A stretch of 64,000 nt of DNA from JAAGZL01 sp050290785 (GTDB lineage Bacteria; Pseudomonadota; Gammaproteobacteria; Chromatiales; Chromatiaceae). The stretch lies in assembly GCA_050290785.1 (NCBI GenBank), contig JBNKIR010000042.1, positions 1 to 64,000 on the forward strand, written 5' to 3'. Position 1 is the stretch's first letter; each line of letters begins with the position of its first letter. Shown here piece after piece: positions 34,897 to 44,251 of this stretch. Under the pieces are notes generated by a model, which ran no database searches, was not told the DNA's origin, and was given only the letters and a program-made list of their open reading frames with translations. The position numbers were made by a program, and so were the translations under genes.

Positions 34897-35460
34897 TCAA
34901 ATAAGTTCGTCAATATCAGCGCCGCTCGGTTCTTCTAACGTACTGGCGCTTTTATAGCTGTTTATAGCTTTGGAGCTGTTAGTGCTCGCCTCTTCATCGG
35001 ACAGCTGCTGGGCAAATATCTCATGTCTTGCCTGTATGGCCATGCGTGCCGCCTGCGTCGCCACGGACCTGTCCTGTGGGGATGGATTGGCCGGAGCCAA
35101 GGCCGCACGACGTATCCTTTCCGCCTTGTCCAGGGTTTCCACAGGGGTACTGGCTTCAGATGTATCTATGGATACCTCGCCACCGGTCGCATACAGGACA
35201 CCATCCGGACCACGGTCGTAGGTCAGGCGCGCGCCACCTCGAACAACCGAACCACCGGCTGCAATGTGGGCGGCCTCATGGGCCCGTACCTCCCGATCAC
35301 GCGCCTTTAGTTTTTGGATCTCCTTTAACTCTGTTTCATCCAGAGCGGTTTCCACGGATTCCTTTTTTTGTTGTTCCGGTGAACCGGGTTCCCTATCCTT
35401 GGTAGAGGCGAATGTCGGCGATACCGAGACTTGCTGCAGGCTAATCGCGCTTATGTTCAT
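34897..35460 (-). CDS. Putative metalloprotease of the SprA-related/CJM1_0395 family
   Basis: A 187-residue protein with AHEAAHIAAGG at 60-70, whose HEAAH resembles an HExxH zinc site, followed by a conserved TYDRGPDGVLYATGGEVSIDTS block. It has low-complexity ends and no signal peptide. The family is found in many bacteria as a small putative metalloprotease; activity is unproven. It is separated from the PilZ gene by 70 bases on the same strand. Confidence 0.82.
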   Translation of the reverse strand: MNISAISLQQVSVSPTFASTKDREPGSPEQQKKESVETALDETELKEIQKLKARDREVRAHEAAHIAAGGSVVRGGARLTYDRGPDGVLYATGGEVSIDTSEASTPVETLDKAERIRRAALAPANPSPQDRSVATQAARMAIQARHEIFAQQLSDEEASTNSSKAINSYKSASTLEEPSGADIDELI

Positions 35461-35619
35461 CTCAATAACCTCTATCTTTAGTATGAGAATTTATTCCAGA
35501 TTTGTCAGTCCAGATGTCTCAATTTGGGAAAAAAACTGGTTAAATAGGAAAGGTCTTCCCGTGTTTTCACAACATTGTTCTTGATTAGGATCCAGACTCC
35601 TTAAACCTTAACAAAAGCT

Positions 35620-38600
35620 ATGAATATCCATGCCGAAGATGAACAGTCTGCGTACCCACAATGGCAGTTCTGGGTGGATCGTGGCGGTACATTTACCGAC
35701 ATTGTGGCCAGATCCACGCATGGTGAAGTGGTAACCGAAAAGCTGCTTTCCCATAATCCGGAACAGTATGTTGATGCAGCGATAGAGGGCATAAGACGCA
35801 TAATGGGCGTTGCTGTCGGAGAGCCAATCCCTACAACTAGGATTGCTGCGGTGAAGATGGGTACCACCGTGGCCACAAACGCCCTGCTGGAGAGGCAGGG
35901 TGAGCCAACGCTGCTGGTCATCACCAAAGGTTTTGCCGATGCCTTGCGCATCGGTTATCAGAACCGTCCCAGACTGTTCGATCTGAATATCCAATTGCCG
36001 GAGATGATGTATAGGGAGGTATTGGAGATAGACGAGCGTATCGGGGCGAATGGCGAGTTGGTTACGTCCCTGGATAAGGACAAGGTTGAACATGGTCTGA
36101 GGCTGGCGTATGAGCATGGACTACGCTCAGTGGCGATCGTGTTCATGCACGCCTACCGCTATCCGCAACACGAAGAGTGCGTTGCTGCAATCGCAAGGAA
36201 GATCGGCTTTACCCAGGTCTCAATCAGCTCCCGTGTCAGTCCTTTGATCAAGCTGATATCCCGTGGTGACACCACAGTGGTCGATGCCTATCTATCACCC
36301 ATCCTGGGTCGTTATGTGGAGCAGGTGGCATCAGAACTGAGCGGGATGGAACGGGACGGCGGCCGCCTGATGTTTATGCAATCCAACGGTGGTCTGGCCG
36401 ATGCGCAATACTTTCACGGCAAGGATGCGATCCTCTCTGGTCCGGCCGGTGGCGTGGTGGGCATGGTGGAGACGGCGGTGGCGGCCGGATATGACAAGCT
36501 GATCGGTTTTGACATGGGCGGCACCTCTACGGACGTAAGCCATTTTGCCGGGGAGTACGAGCGTGTATTCGAAACCGAGGTCGCCGGTGTGCGCATGCGT
36601 GCACCTATGATGCAGATCCATACCGTAGCGGCGGGTGGCGGCTCTATCCTGCGGTTCGATGGCGCCCGTTTTCGGGTGGGACCGGACTCGGCCGGCGCAG
36701 ATCCCGGTCCGGCCTGCTACCGCAAGGGCGGACCGCTCACCGTGACCGACTGTAATCTGATGCTGGGCAGGCTGCAACCGGACCACTTCCCCAGGATATT
36801 CGGCGCTGATGCCAACCAGATGCTGGATAGAGAGATAGTGGAGAGAAGATTCACCGATCTGTCAGAAGAGATCGCAACGGTCACCGGTATCAGACGCACA
36901 CCACATCAGGTGGCACAGGGCTTTCTTGCCATTGCCGTCGAGAATATGGCCAACGCCATCAAGCGTATCTCCATTCAGAGGGGATATGATGTTACGGAGT
37001 ATACCCTCTGCTGTTTTGGTGGTGCCGGGGGACAGCACGCCTGTCTGGTGGCGGACGCCCTGGGCATCAAGCGCATATACCTGCACCAATTTGCCGGAGT
37101 GCTCTCCGCCTATGGCATGGGTCTGGCCGATCAGAGGGTGATCAAGAGCAGAGGGATTGAGCGGATATTGGATGGTGAAGTTATCGCCTCGCTGCAGCTC
37201 GTGGCCAGCGATCTCCTGATGCAGGCCGAAGGGGAGCTGCATGACCAGGGGGTAGGGCAGGGGCGTATCAGAAGCGAGCAGAGGGTGCATCTGCGCTATG
37301 CTGGATCGGACAGTTCTCTGCTGGTGGACCTTTGTACGCTTGATGGCATGGTGGAAGGGTTTAACCACCAGCATCGGCAGCGTTTCGGTTTTACCGATCC
37401 GGACAAGGAGATTATCGTGGGGGCCGTGCAGGTAGAGGCCATAGGTATGACCGATACCCACGAACTCAGTCTAGTTCCGGAGGCAGGTGTAGCCTCATCC
37501 CAGATACAGGCAACCCATACCGTCTTTATAGGTGACGAGGCATTGCCCACACCATTCTATCTGCGTGGGCGGATTGCAGTGGGGCAGGAGATAACGGGTC
37601 CGGCGGTCATTATCGAGACAACGGGCACCATTGTCATAGAGCCTGGATGGCGGGCATTGCTTACGCCGCGGAATGAGATGGTCCTGGAGCGCTATCGCCC
37701 TCTGCCACAGCGGGTGGCGATAGGCGCCAACGTGGATCCGGTGATGTTGGAGATATTTAACAACCTGTTCATGTCCATCGCCGAACAGATGGGGCTGGTG
37801 CTGGAGAACACTGCGGTCTCGGTCAATATCAAGGAGCGGCAGGATTTCTCTTGCGCCCTGTTTGATCGGGAGGGAGATCTCATCGCCAATGCCCCCCACA
37901 TCCCTGTGCATCTCGGTTCCATGGGTGAGAGCATCAAGGCGGTCATGTCCAAGCACGGCGGTACCATGAGAATGGGAGATGCCTATATCCTGAACAATCC
38001 CTATGCCGGTGGCACGCATTTGCCCGACATCACGGTGGTCAAACCGGTATTTCATTCTGGTAATGAGATGCCGGTGTTCTACGTGGCCGCACGGGGACAT
38101 CATGCCGATATCGGTGGTATCACGCCTGGCTCTATGCCGTCCGACTCCAGCAACGTGCAACAGGAGGGGGTCTTAATCGACAATATCAAGCTGGTTGATC
38201 GCGGCAGGATGCTGGAGCAGGAGATGCGGAGCCTGCTCGCATCCGGTCCCTATCCGGCGCGTAACGTCGACTACAATATATCCGATCTCAAGGCCCAGCT
38301 CGCCGCCTGTGAGAAGGGTATGCAGGAGTTGTTGCGCACGGCGGAGCACTTCGGGATCGATGTGGTGCAGGCCTATATGTCCCATGTGCAGGCCAACGCG
38401 GAAGAGTCGGTGCGGCGGGTGCTGGATGTGTTGCACGATGGTGAGTTCTGTTACGACATGGATGACGGCAGCAGGGTGTGCGTGAAGATCAGTGTGGACC
38501 GGTCAACGAGGAGTGCGGATATAGACTTCAGTGGCACCAGCCCCCAACATCCCTGCAACTACAACGCACCCAGCGCCATCTGTCGTGCAGCAGTCCTGTA

Positions 38601-39258
38601 TGTGTTCCGTTGTCTGGTGGCGGATGATATCCCGCTGAATGAGGGCTGTCTGAAGCCGCTCAATATTGTTCTTCCAGACAATTCCATGATCAATCCGTCC
38701 TATCCGGCTGCGGTGGTGGCCGGCAATGTGGAGACCTCCCAGGTGATCGTGGATACCCTGTTGGGCGCGCTGGGTGTGGCGGCGGCATCCCAGGGCACCA
38801 TGAACAACTTCACCTGGGGCAACGACAGGTACCAGTACTACGAGACCATATGCGGCGGTTCCGGTGCCACGGCCGATCAAGACGGGACGGACGCAGTACA
38901 TACCCACATGACCAACTCCAGGCTGACCGATCCGGAGGTGTTGGAGTGGCGTTTCCCGGTGCGTCTGGAGGAGTTCTCGATTCGACAAGGTTCCGGAGGG
39001 AGGGGAAAACACAGTGGTGGAGACGGCGCCATACGCAGGCTTAGATTTCTGCAGCCGATGCAGGCCAATATCCTAGCCGGTCATCGGCGTATTCCACCTT
39101 ATGGTATGCATGGTGGAGAGCCGGGACGACCGGGGAGCAACTATCTACTTCATAGCGATGGACGCCGTACGGAGTTTCACTCTCAGGGCAATATCCAGGT
39201 GCAGGCGGGAGATGTCATGGTCATAGAGACGCCGGGTGGAGGGGGGTATGGTGGGTAG
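35620..39258 (+). CDS. 5-oxoprolinase/hydantoinase, fused A and B subunits
   Basis: A 1,212-residue protein fusing the HyuA-type ATP-dependent domain (about 12-690; FWVDRGGTFTDIVA near the start, IGFDMGGTSTDVSHF in the middle, CCFGGAGGQHACLVADAL) to the HyuB-type domain (about 700-1,212; VSVNIKERQDFSCALFD, ending in PGGGGYGG). This length and fusion match 5-oxoprolinases, which open 5-oxoproline to glutamate at the cost of ATP. Hydantoin or related ring substrates are alternatives. No ribosome site is obvious at ATG 35620. A TRAP transporter follows after a repeat-rich gap and may or may not supply its substrate. Confidence 0.88.
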   Translation: MNIHAEDEQSAYPQWQFWVDRGGTFTDIVARSTHGEVVTEKLLSHNPEQYVDAAIEGIRRIMGVAVGEPIPTTRIAAVKMGTTVATNALLERQGEPTLLVITKGFADALRIGYQNRPRLFDLNIQLPEMMYREVLEIDERIGANGELVTSLDKDKVEHGLRLAYEHGLRSVAIVFMHAYRYPQHEECVAAIARKIGFTQVSISSRVSPLIKLISRGDTTVVDAYLSPILGRYVEQVASELSGMERDGGRLMFMQSNGGLADAQYFHGKDAILSGPAGGVVGMVETAVAAGYDKLIGFDMGGTSTDVSHFAGEYERVFETEVAGVRMRAPMMQIHTVAAGGGSILRFDGARFRVGPDSAGADPGPACYRKGGPLTVTDCNLMLGRLQPDHFPRIFGADANQMLDREIVERRFTDLSEEIATVTGIRRTPHQVAQGFLAIAVENMANAIKRISIQRGYDVTEYTLCCFGGAGGQHACLVADALGIKRIYLHQFAGVLSAYGMGLADQRVIKSRGIERILDGEVIASLQLVASDLLMQAEGELHDQGVGQGRIRSEQRVHLRYAGSDSSLLVDLCTLDGMVEGFNHQHRQRFGFTDPDKEIIVGAVQVEAIGMTDTHELSLVPEAGVASSQIQATHTVFIGDEALPTPFYLRGRIAVGQEITGPAVIIETTGTIVIEPGWRALLTPRNEMVLERYRPLPQRVAIGANVDPVMLEIFNNLFMSIAEQMGLVLENTAVSVNIKERQDFSCALFDREGDLIANAPHIPVHLGSMGESIKAVMSKHGGTMRMGDAYILNNPYAGGTHLPDITVVKPVFHSGNEMPVFYVAARGHHADIGGITPGSMPSDSSNVQQEGVLIDNIKLVDRGRMLEQEMRSLLASGPYPARNVDYNISDLKAQLAACEKGMQELLRTAEHFGIDVVQAYMSHVQANAEESVRRVLDVLHDGEFCYDMDDGSRVCVKISVDRSTRSADIDFSGTSPQHPCNYNAPSAICRAAVLYVFRCLVADDIPLNEGCLKPLNIVLPDNSMINPSYPAAVVAGNVETSQVIVDTLLGALGVAAASQGTMNNFTWGNDRYQYYETICGGSGATADQDGTDAVHTHMTNSRLTDPEVLEWRFPVRLEEFSIRQGSGGRGKHSGGDGAIRRLRFLQPMQANILAGHRRIPPYGMHGGEPGRPGSNYLLHSDGRRTEFHSQGNIQVQAGDVMVIETPGGGGYGG

Positions 39259-39327
39259 GGGAGATGTCCATGCCATATCCTACATGTATGGTTTGACCTC
39301 CCTTCCTCATTCCCAGTCTTAGGTTAG

Positions 39328-39387
39328 ACCGCGAAGTACGCAAAGGGCGCCAAGATATTGCTTTGCGTTCTTGGCGTGCTTTGCGGT
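39328..39387. repeat. Imperfect inverted repeat of the ACCGC-GCAAAG-GCCAAG type
   Basis: The left arm contains CGCAAAGGGCGCCAAG and the right arm CTTGGCGTGCTTTGCGGT, pairing over most of their length around a 15-base centre. Elements of this composition are common dispersed palindromes in environmental proteobacteria. It would form a long hairpin in RNA. Confidence 0.65.
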
Positions 39388-39401
39388 AAAAGTGGTTAAG
39401 A

Positions 39402-39468
39402 GGTCGGAGTCAGTATTTAGTACTACAAAACGCAGGAAGCATGCAGGGCAGAATAATGACTCCGCCCC
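39402..39468. repeat. REP/MITE-like element with GGTCGGAGTCA ends
   Basis: GGTCGGAGTCA at 39402-39412 is inverted as TGACTCCGCCCC at 39457-39468 across 44 bases. Such ends are typical of short palindromic elements moved by REP-associated (IS200-like) transposases. No transposase is nearby, so it is a non-autonomous copy or remnant. Confidence 0.6.
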
Positions 39469-39687
39469 CTGTGCGTACTACGCGATGCTTTATTACTTAT
39501 ATTTCTTCCGGCAATATTCAGTATTGTGCTATGCGGTTCCAGGCCTGAAAATAACTGAAATAGTGTTAGAATCACCGCTGCAGCCGATGGAACGTCTGTG
39601 ACAAGATCTATATCTGCTATACATTAGTAGTGTTGTAGACAAATACCGTCCTTTCGCCCATAAACAACCACAAGAGGATCAGTGAAA

Positions 39688-40761
39688 ATGTTTAAATTCA
39701 AGTTTTCCAGAAAACTTATTTTGGTGGCACTCGGCGCGATTGCCCTGATCAATCCGGCGTTTTCCGCCGACAAGGTCTATCGTCTTAAGCTGGCAGAGAG
39801 CTGGCCACCCAATTTCCCTATCTTCGGTGACTCCACCAAAAACCTGGCCGAGTCGGTCAAGACCATGTCCAGTGGGCGTCTGATCATCACCATTGACTCC
39901 AAGAATAAACACAAGGCGCCGTTCGGCATCTTTGATATGGTGCGTGGCGGTCAGTATGACATGGGCCACTCTGCTTCTTACTACTGGAAGGGCAAGGATC
40001 CCAACACCCTGTTCTTTACCTCTATGCCTTTCGGCATGATCGCGCCTGAACAGTATGGCTGGTTCTACTTCGGTGGTGGTATGGAGCTGATGAAGAAGGT
40101 GTATGACAAGCACGGGGTGCTCTCCTTCCCGGGCGGTAACACCGGTAACCAGATGGGTGGCTGGTTTCAGAAAGAGATCAACTCGGTGGCCGATCTGCAG
40201 GGTCTGAAGATGCGTATCCCAGGTTTTGCCGGTGAGGTGCTGGCCAAGCTTGGCGCCAAGCCCACCAATATACCTGCCGGTGAGCTCTACACCGCCCTTG
40301 AACGTCGCACCATCGATGCACTGGAGTGGGTCGGGCCTTCTCTGGACCTGCGCATGGGCTTCCATAAGATTGCTCCCTACTACTACACCGGATGGCATGA
40401 GCCGGCCACCGAACTGCAATTCCTGATCAACAAGAAGTCATGGGATAAACTGCCGGCCGATCTGCAGGAGATACTGCGCGTGGCCATGCGTAATGCCGCA
40501 TATGATATGTACATCCAGTCCTATCATGACAGTAGCGAGAACTGGGACAAGATGAAGAGTGAATATCCCAACATCAAGGTCAAGACCTTTCCCAAGGATG
40601 TTATGGATGCGCTGCGTAAGGCCAATGCCGAGTTGCTGGAGGAGCGTTCAAAGGACGATCCACTGGCCAAGGAGATTATCGATTCCCAGGCCGCATACAT
40701 GAAAAAGGCGCGTGTCTGGACCGATATATCGGATAAGGCGTATCTTGATAGTCAACAGTAA
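39688..40761 (+). CDS. TRAP transporter substrate-binding protein (DctP/TakP-like)
   Basis: A 357-residue exported protein with a signal peptide (cleaved after PAFSA) and a DctP fold similar to the TakP branch that binds 2-oxo acids or mannonate-like acids (KLAESWPPNFPIFGDSTKNLAE, QTGNQMGGWF-like block, KMRIPGFAGEVLAKLG, ALEWVGPSLDLRMGF). ATG 39688 lies 9 bases after GAGGA; a GTG at 39682 is possible. It is the first gene of the dctPQM operon. The ligand cannot be read from sequence. Confidence 0.9.
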   Translation: MFKFKFSRKLILVALGAIALINPAFSADKVYRLKLAESWPPNFPIFGDSTKNLAESVKTMSSGRLIITIDSKNKHKAPFGIFDMVRGGQYDMGHSASYYWKGKDPNTLFFTSMPFGMIAPEQYGWFYFGGGMELMKKVYDKHGVLSFPGGNTGNQMGGWFQKEINSVADLQGLKMRIPGFAGEVLAKLGAKPTNIPAGELYTALERRTIDALEWVGPSLDLRMGFHKIAPYYYTGWHEPATELQFLINKKSWDKLPADLQEILRVAMRNAAYDMYIQSYHDSSENWDKMKSEYPNIKVKTFPKDVMDALRKANAELLEERSKDDPLAKEIIDSQAAYMKKARVWTDISDKAYLDSQQ

Positions 40762-40774
40762 TTCGTTAGAGATG

Positions 40775-40802
40775 ACCGGCAGCCGAAAGGCTGCCGGTTT
40801 TT
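40775..40802 (+). terminator. Attenuating terminator between dctP and dctQ
   Basis: ACCGGCAGCC / GGCTGCCGGT with a GAAA tetraloop, followed by TTTTTAT. It lies just after the binding-protein gene and before the permease genes, which would keep the binding protein in excess over the membrane subunits. Confidence 0.85.
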
Positions 40803-40815
40803 ATCGGGGTCGATA

Positions 40816-41352
40816 ATGTTTCTGCTGAAGTTAGAACAATGGATCAACGGTTTTTCCGATCTGCTGGGAAAGATCGCCGGTGTGTTGTTGGTTGTCCTGC
40901 TGTTCAATGTCTTTTACGACGTTGTTATGCGCTATATGTTCAATGATGTCTCCATCGGGATGCAGGAGTTTGAGTGGCATCTGTATGCGACCATATTCCT
41001 ACTGGGGGTATCTTACGCCCTGCGGCATGATGGACATGTACGGGTGGATATTATCTATGAAGGTCTAAGCGCAAAAAAGCAGGGATGGATCGATCTGGTC
41101 GGTTGTGTCATCTTTTTGCTGCCATTTACTCTGTTGGTGTTTTACTACGGGCTGGATTTTGTGGCGGAGTCATGGGATATGTCTGAGCGTTCGGGAGATC
41201 CTGGTGGACTGCTCTATCGTTGGGCCATCAAGTCCATGATCCCCATAGCATTCATGTCCATGGCCATAAGTGGTGTTGGTCTTATCCTGCATGCAGTCAA
41301 CATGATTCGTGGGACGCATCGGGACGGTCACAAGGCCGAACCGCAGTTTTAG
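40816..41352 (+). CDS. dctQ: TRAP transporter small permease (DctQ)
   Basis: A 178-residue protein with four membrane helices and the DctQ pattern (RYMFNDVSIGMQEFEWHLYATIFLLGVSYALRHDGHVRVDI). It pairs with the DctM subunit to drive Na+-dependent uptake of organic acids delivered by DctP. The ATG at 40816 follows GGGGT. DctM starts 19 bases after its stop. Confidence 0.92.
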   Translation: MFLLKLEQWINGFSDLLGKIAGVLLVVLLFNVFYDVVMRYMFNDVSIGMQEFEWHLYATIFLLGVSYALRHDGHVRVDIIYEGLSAKKQGWIDLVGCVIFLLPFTLLVFYYGLDFVAESWDMSERSGDPGGLLYRWAIKSMIPIAFMSMAISGVGLILHAVNMIRGTHRDGHKAEPQF

Positions 41353-41371
41353 GCGGACAGGTAATAATAAT

Positions 41372-42661
41372 ATGATCGGTATAATAATGTTCTTTGCGGC
41401 ACTGGTGCTGCTCCTGTTCGGATTTCCGGTAGCCTTCACCTTCGGTGGCGTTGCTTTGATGTTTGGTGTGTTTGCCGAAGGTCCTGAGATATTCGCCTTC
41501 ATGCCGTTTCGTATCTATTCCATCATGGAGAACACGGTGTTGATGGCCATACCGCTGTTCATCTTTATGGGTATAGTGCTGCAACGCACCAAACTTGCTG
41601 AACAGTTGCTGGAGTCCATGGGTAAGCTGTTCGGAAGCGTACGCGGTGGTCTGGCCATATCAACTATGCTGGTTGGCGCACTGCTGGCGGCTTCGACTGG
41701 CGTGGTGGGTGCGTCCGTGGTGGCCATGGGGCTGATCTCCCTGCCGGTGATGCTCAAGTTCAACTATTGCAAGAAACTGACCTGCGGCACAATCTGCGGT
41801 GCCGGTACCCTGGGTCAGATTATCCCCCCATCCATAGTCTTGATCATATTGGGTGATGTGATGGGCATCCCGGTTGGTGATCTGTTCAGAGCTGCGGTTG
41901 CCCCTGGCATGGTTCTGGTAGGAGCCTATGTTATATATATCCTGATAAAGGCCTACAAGCAGCCTAAGAGGGCACCTGCTATTCCCATGGATGATGCTTT
42001 GGAGAGCAAACGGGAGCAGTATTTTTCTGCTCTCAAGGCTGTCTTGCCTCCACTGATCCTGATCCTGGTGGTGCTGGGTTCCATCTTTGCCGGTATCGCC
42101 ACGCCCACGGAGTCATCAGCCCTGGGGGGTTTTGGCGCACTGGTACTGGCCGTGATGTATGGTCAATTCAGCTGGAAGATGGTGTATCAGTCAGCCCTGG
42201 ATACGGTAAAGGTTACCTCCATGGTGTTCGCCATCCTGTTGGGGGCAACGGCATTCTCCATGGCCTTTACCTACACAGGTGGCGATCTGATCGTGGAAGA
42301 GGTGCTTACGCAGTTGCCCGGTCAGCAGATGGGATTCCTCATCCTCTCTATGATAGTGATCCTGGTGTTGGGATTCTTTATCGATTTTGTCGAGATCTCG
42401 TTTATCATCGTGCCCATGCTGGCGCCGGTGGCGGATACCCTGGGGATAGCGCCACTATGGTTTGCCATCCTTATCGCCATGAATCTGCAGACATCATTTC
42501 TGACACCACCATTTGGTTTCTCGCTGTTCTATCTGAAAGGTGTTGCGCCACCAGAGGTTAGCACGATGGATATCTACCGGGGGGTCGTCCCTTTCATTCT
42601 CATGCAGACGGCGATTGTTTTGTCCATATTGCTGTTCCCTGATCTCTACGGTCTTAGATGA
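41372..42661 (+). CDS. dctM: TRAP transporter large permease (DctM)
   Basis: A 429-residue polytopic protein with about 12 membrane segments and DctM landmarks (FGFPVAFTFGGVAL, GAGTLGQIIPPSIVLIILGDVMGIPVGDLFRAA, FLTPPFGFSLFYLKGVAP). It is the ion-coupled transport subunit. I start at ATG 41372; an upstream frame overlaps dctQ and lacks signature. It is the last gene of the TRAP operon. Confidence 0.93.
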   Translation: MIGIIMFFAALVLLLFGFPVAFTFGGVALMFGVFAEGPEIFAFMPFRIYSIMENTVLMAIPLFIFMGIVLQRTKLAEQLLESMGKLFGSVRGGLAISTMLVGALLAASTGVVGASVVAMGLISLPVMLKFNYCKKLTCGTICGAGTLGQIIPPSIVLIILGDVMGIPVGDLFRAAVAPGMVLVGAYVIYILIKAYKQPKRAPAIPMDDALESKREQYFSALKAVLPPLILILVVLGSIFAGIATPTESSALGGFGALVLAVMYGQFSWKMVYQSALDTVKVTSMVFAILLGATAFSMAFTYTGGDLIVEEVLTQLPGQQMGFLILSMIVILVLGFFIDFVEISFIIVPMLAPVADTLGIAPLWFAILIAMNLQTSFLTPPFGFSLFYLKGVAPPEVSTMDIYRGVVPFILMQTAIVLSILLFPDLYGLR

Positions 42662-42791
42662 TCTTTACGTAAGTTTTCGGATAAGAAACAAAAGGTTAAT
42701 TAGTACAAAAAGATCCTCTCCTATGTGGTATTGAACTCTTTCATCCGCCAGGAAGACTAACTGTTTAACTGGGAAATTCTGGAGGAGCGAG

Positions 42792-43913
42792 ATGAAACGG
42801 TCCGGACCTGCTGCTATTGTTCTGTCTATATCCATATTGGCGCTGTTATCCATCTCATCTGCACAGGAGGTAGATAAGGCAGATAAGTCTGTCGATGGTC
42901 TCAGTGTTGCGACGTTTGCCGGCGGGTGTTTTTGGTGCACCGAAGCTGATTTTGAAAAGATGTATGGAGTTAAAACTGTTATCTCAGGATACAGCGGCGG
43001 GCATGTAGATAATCCGACCTATAAGCAGGTATCGGCCGGTGGCACCGGGCATATCGAGTCTGTGCAGGTGTATTATGATCCCAAGGTGGTTACCTATGAT
43101 CAGTTGCTTGACTACTTCTGGATGCATGTCAATCCCACCGATGGCGATGGACAGTTTGTAGACCGTGGTGACTCCTATCTCTCGGCTATCTTCTATCACA
43201 ACGAGCAGCAACGTAAGGCGGCGGAGAAGTCCAAGGCCGCCCTGGAAAAGTCCGGCCACTTCGATAAACCGATCGTTACACAAATACGCAAGTTCACCAA
43301 GTTTTGGAAGGCGGAAGAGTATCATCAGGATTATTACAAAAAGAATCCTATTAGATACAAATACTATCGCTACAGATCAGGACGCGATCAATTCCTTGAA
43401 CGTGCCTGGCCACAAGATTCCATGCATAAAGAGTCTGCGGTGAAGATGGAGAAGAAGATGTCAGCCGAAAAAAAGTATACCGTGCCAAGTGATGCAGCGT
43501 TGCGTAAGACCCTTACCCCCCTCCAATATGAGGTTACCCAGGAGGAAGGCACCGAGCGCCCCTTCAGCAACGAGTATTGGGATGAGAAGCGTGAAGGTAT
43601 ATATGTGGATGTGGTAACCGGCGAACCGCTGTTTTCATCCAAGGATAAATATAAGTCCGGAACCGGGTGGCCCAGCTTTACCCAACCGATAAAACCTGAT
43701 GCAGTCGTAACCAAAACAGATTTTAAGCTGATCTTTCCACGCACCGAGGTCAGAAGTAAATATGGTGACTCTCATCTGGGACACGTATTCAACGACGGGC
43801 CGCAACCGACCGGGAAACGCTACTGCATGAATTCCGCTGCCTTAAGGTTTATACCCAAGGAGGATCTGGTGCAGCAGGGGTATGCGGAGTTTGCGGGGCA
43901 GTTTGATAAGTAG
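42792..43913 (+). CDS. msrAB: Periplasmic peptide methionine sulfoxide reductase MsrA-MsrB fusion
   Basis: A 373-residue fusion with a hydrophobic export signal (residues 1-24, before QEVDK). MsrA at about 37-200 has FAGGCFWCTE (catalytic Cys) and MsrB at about 230-365 has SGTGWPSF and RYCMNSAALRFIP (catalytic Cys). The MsrB part lacks the CxxC zinc pair near the KYxSGTGWPSF segment. The enzyme repairs both diastereomers of methionine sulfoxide in exported proteins. Ribosome site GGAGGAG precedes ATG 42792. Confidence 0.93.
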   Translation: MKRSGPAAIVLSISILALLSISSAQEVDKADKSVDGLSVATFAGGCFWCTEADFEKMYGVKTVISGYSGGHVDNPTYKQVSAGGTGHIESVQVYYDPKVVTYDQLLDYFWMHVNPTDGDGQFVDRGDSYLSAIFYHNEQQRKAAEKSKAALEKSGHFDKPIVTQIRKFTKFWKAEEYHQDYYKKNPIRYKYYRYRSGRDQFLERAWPQDSMHKESAVKMEKKMSAEKKYTVPSDAALRKTLTPLQYEVTQEEGTERPFSNEYWDEKREGIYVDVVTGEPLFSSKDKYKSGTGWPSFTQPIKPDAVVTKTDFKLIFPRTEVRSKYGDSHLGHVFNDGPQPTGKRYCMNSAALRFIPKEDLVQQGYAEFAGQFDK

Positions 43914-43934
43914 GATGTTTTGAGGATGGAGCCT

Positions 43935-43962
43935 GGTGATTAGAGTCCGGCCTCTAATCACC
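43935..43962. terminator. Bidirectional hairpin between msrAB and a secreted-protein gene
   Basis: GGTGATTAGAG pairs with CTCTAATCACC around a 6-base loop, placed between two converging genes; the stop of the minus-strand gene lies inside its right arm. It lacks a T-run on either side. Confidence 0.55.
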
Positions 43963-44230
43963 TTGCAATCGTCGATCCATCAAAATGCACGCTAGGCATA
44001 TTGATATCAGTAAGATCAGGCCCTTTGTATATGATGGCCTTCATCCCTATATCACTCAACTCAGGCGCCTTGGGTTTGATTTTATCATAGGCGATACCTG
44101 GTTTTTTCGAAAAACTGTAAGCAGGTTTGTTCTTAGTCAGAACAGGGGGTTCTCCCCAACATGGTTGAGCCGCCAATATGAAAATGAACATTATGGTGAT
44201 GAGTCTTGCAGGTAGGTATAGCTTGTTCAT
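43958..44230 (-). CDS. Small secreted protein of unknown function
   Basis: A 90-residue protein with a clear signal peptide (residues 1-26, cleavage near CWG-EPP). The mature part is rich in Lys and Pro and contains two similar segments: LSDIGMKAIIYKGPDLTDI and the stretch after it. I do not recognise a family. It follows the next gene by 21 bases on the same strand, so the two are probably cotranscribed. Confidence 0.6.
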   Translation of the reverse strand: MNKLYLPARLITIMFIFILAAQPCWGEPPVLTKNKPAYSFSKKPGIAYDKIKPKAPELSDIGMKAIIYKGPDLTDINMPSVHFDGSTIAR

Positions 44231-44251
44231 CTGATGTTATCCCGTAATCTG

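Larger units (their letters stand above)
39259..39687. other. Repeat-bearing intergenic region before the TRAP operon
   Basis: About 430 bases with two different inverted-repeat elements (39328-39387 and 39402-39468) and, further on, the promoter of the TRAP operon. No gene is recognisable. Confidence 0.5.
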
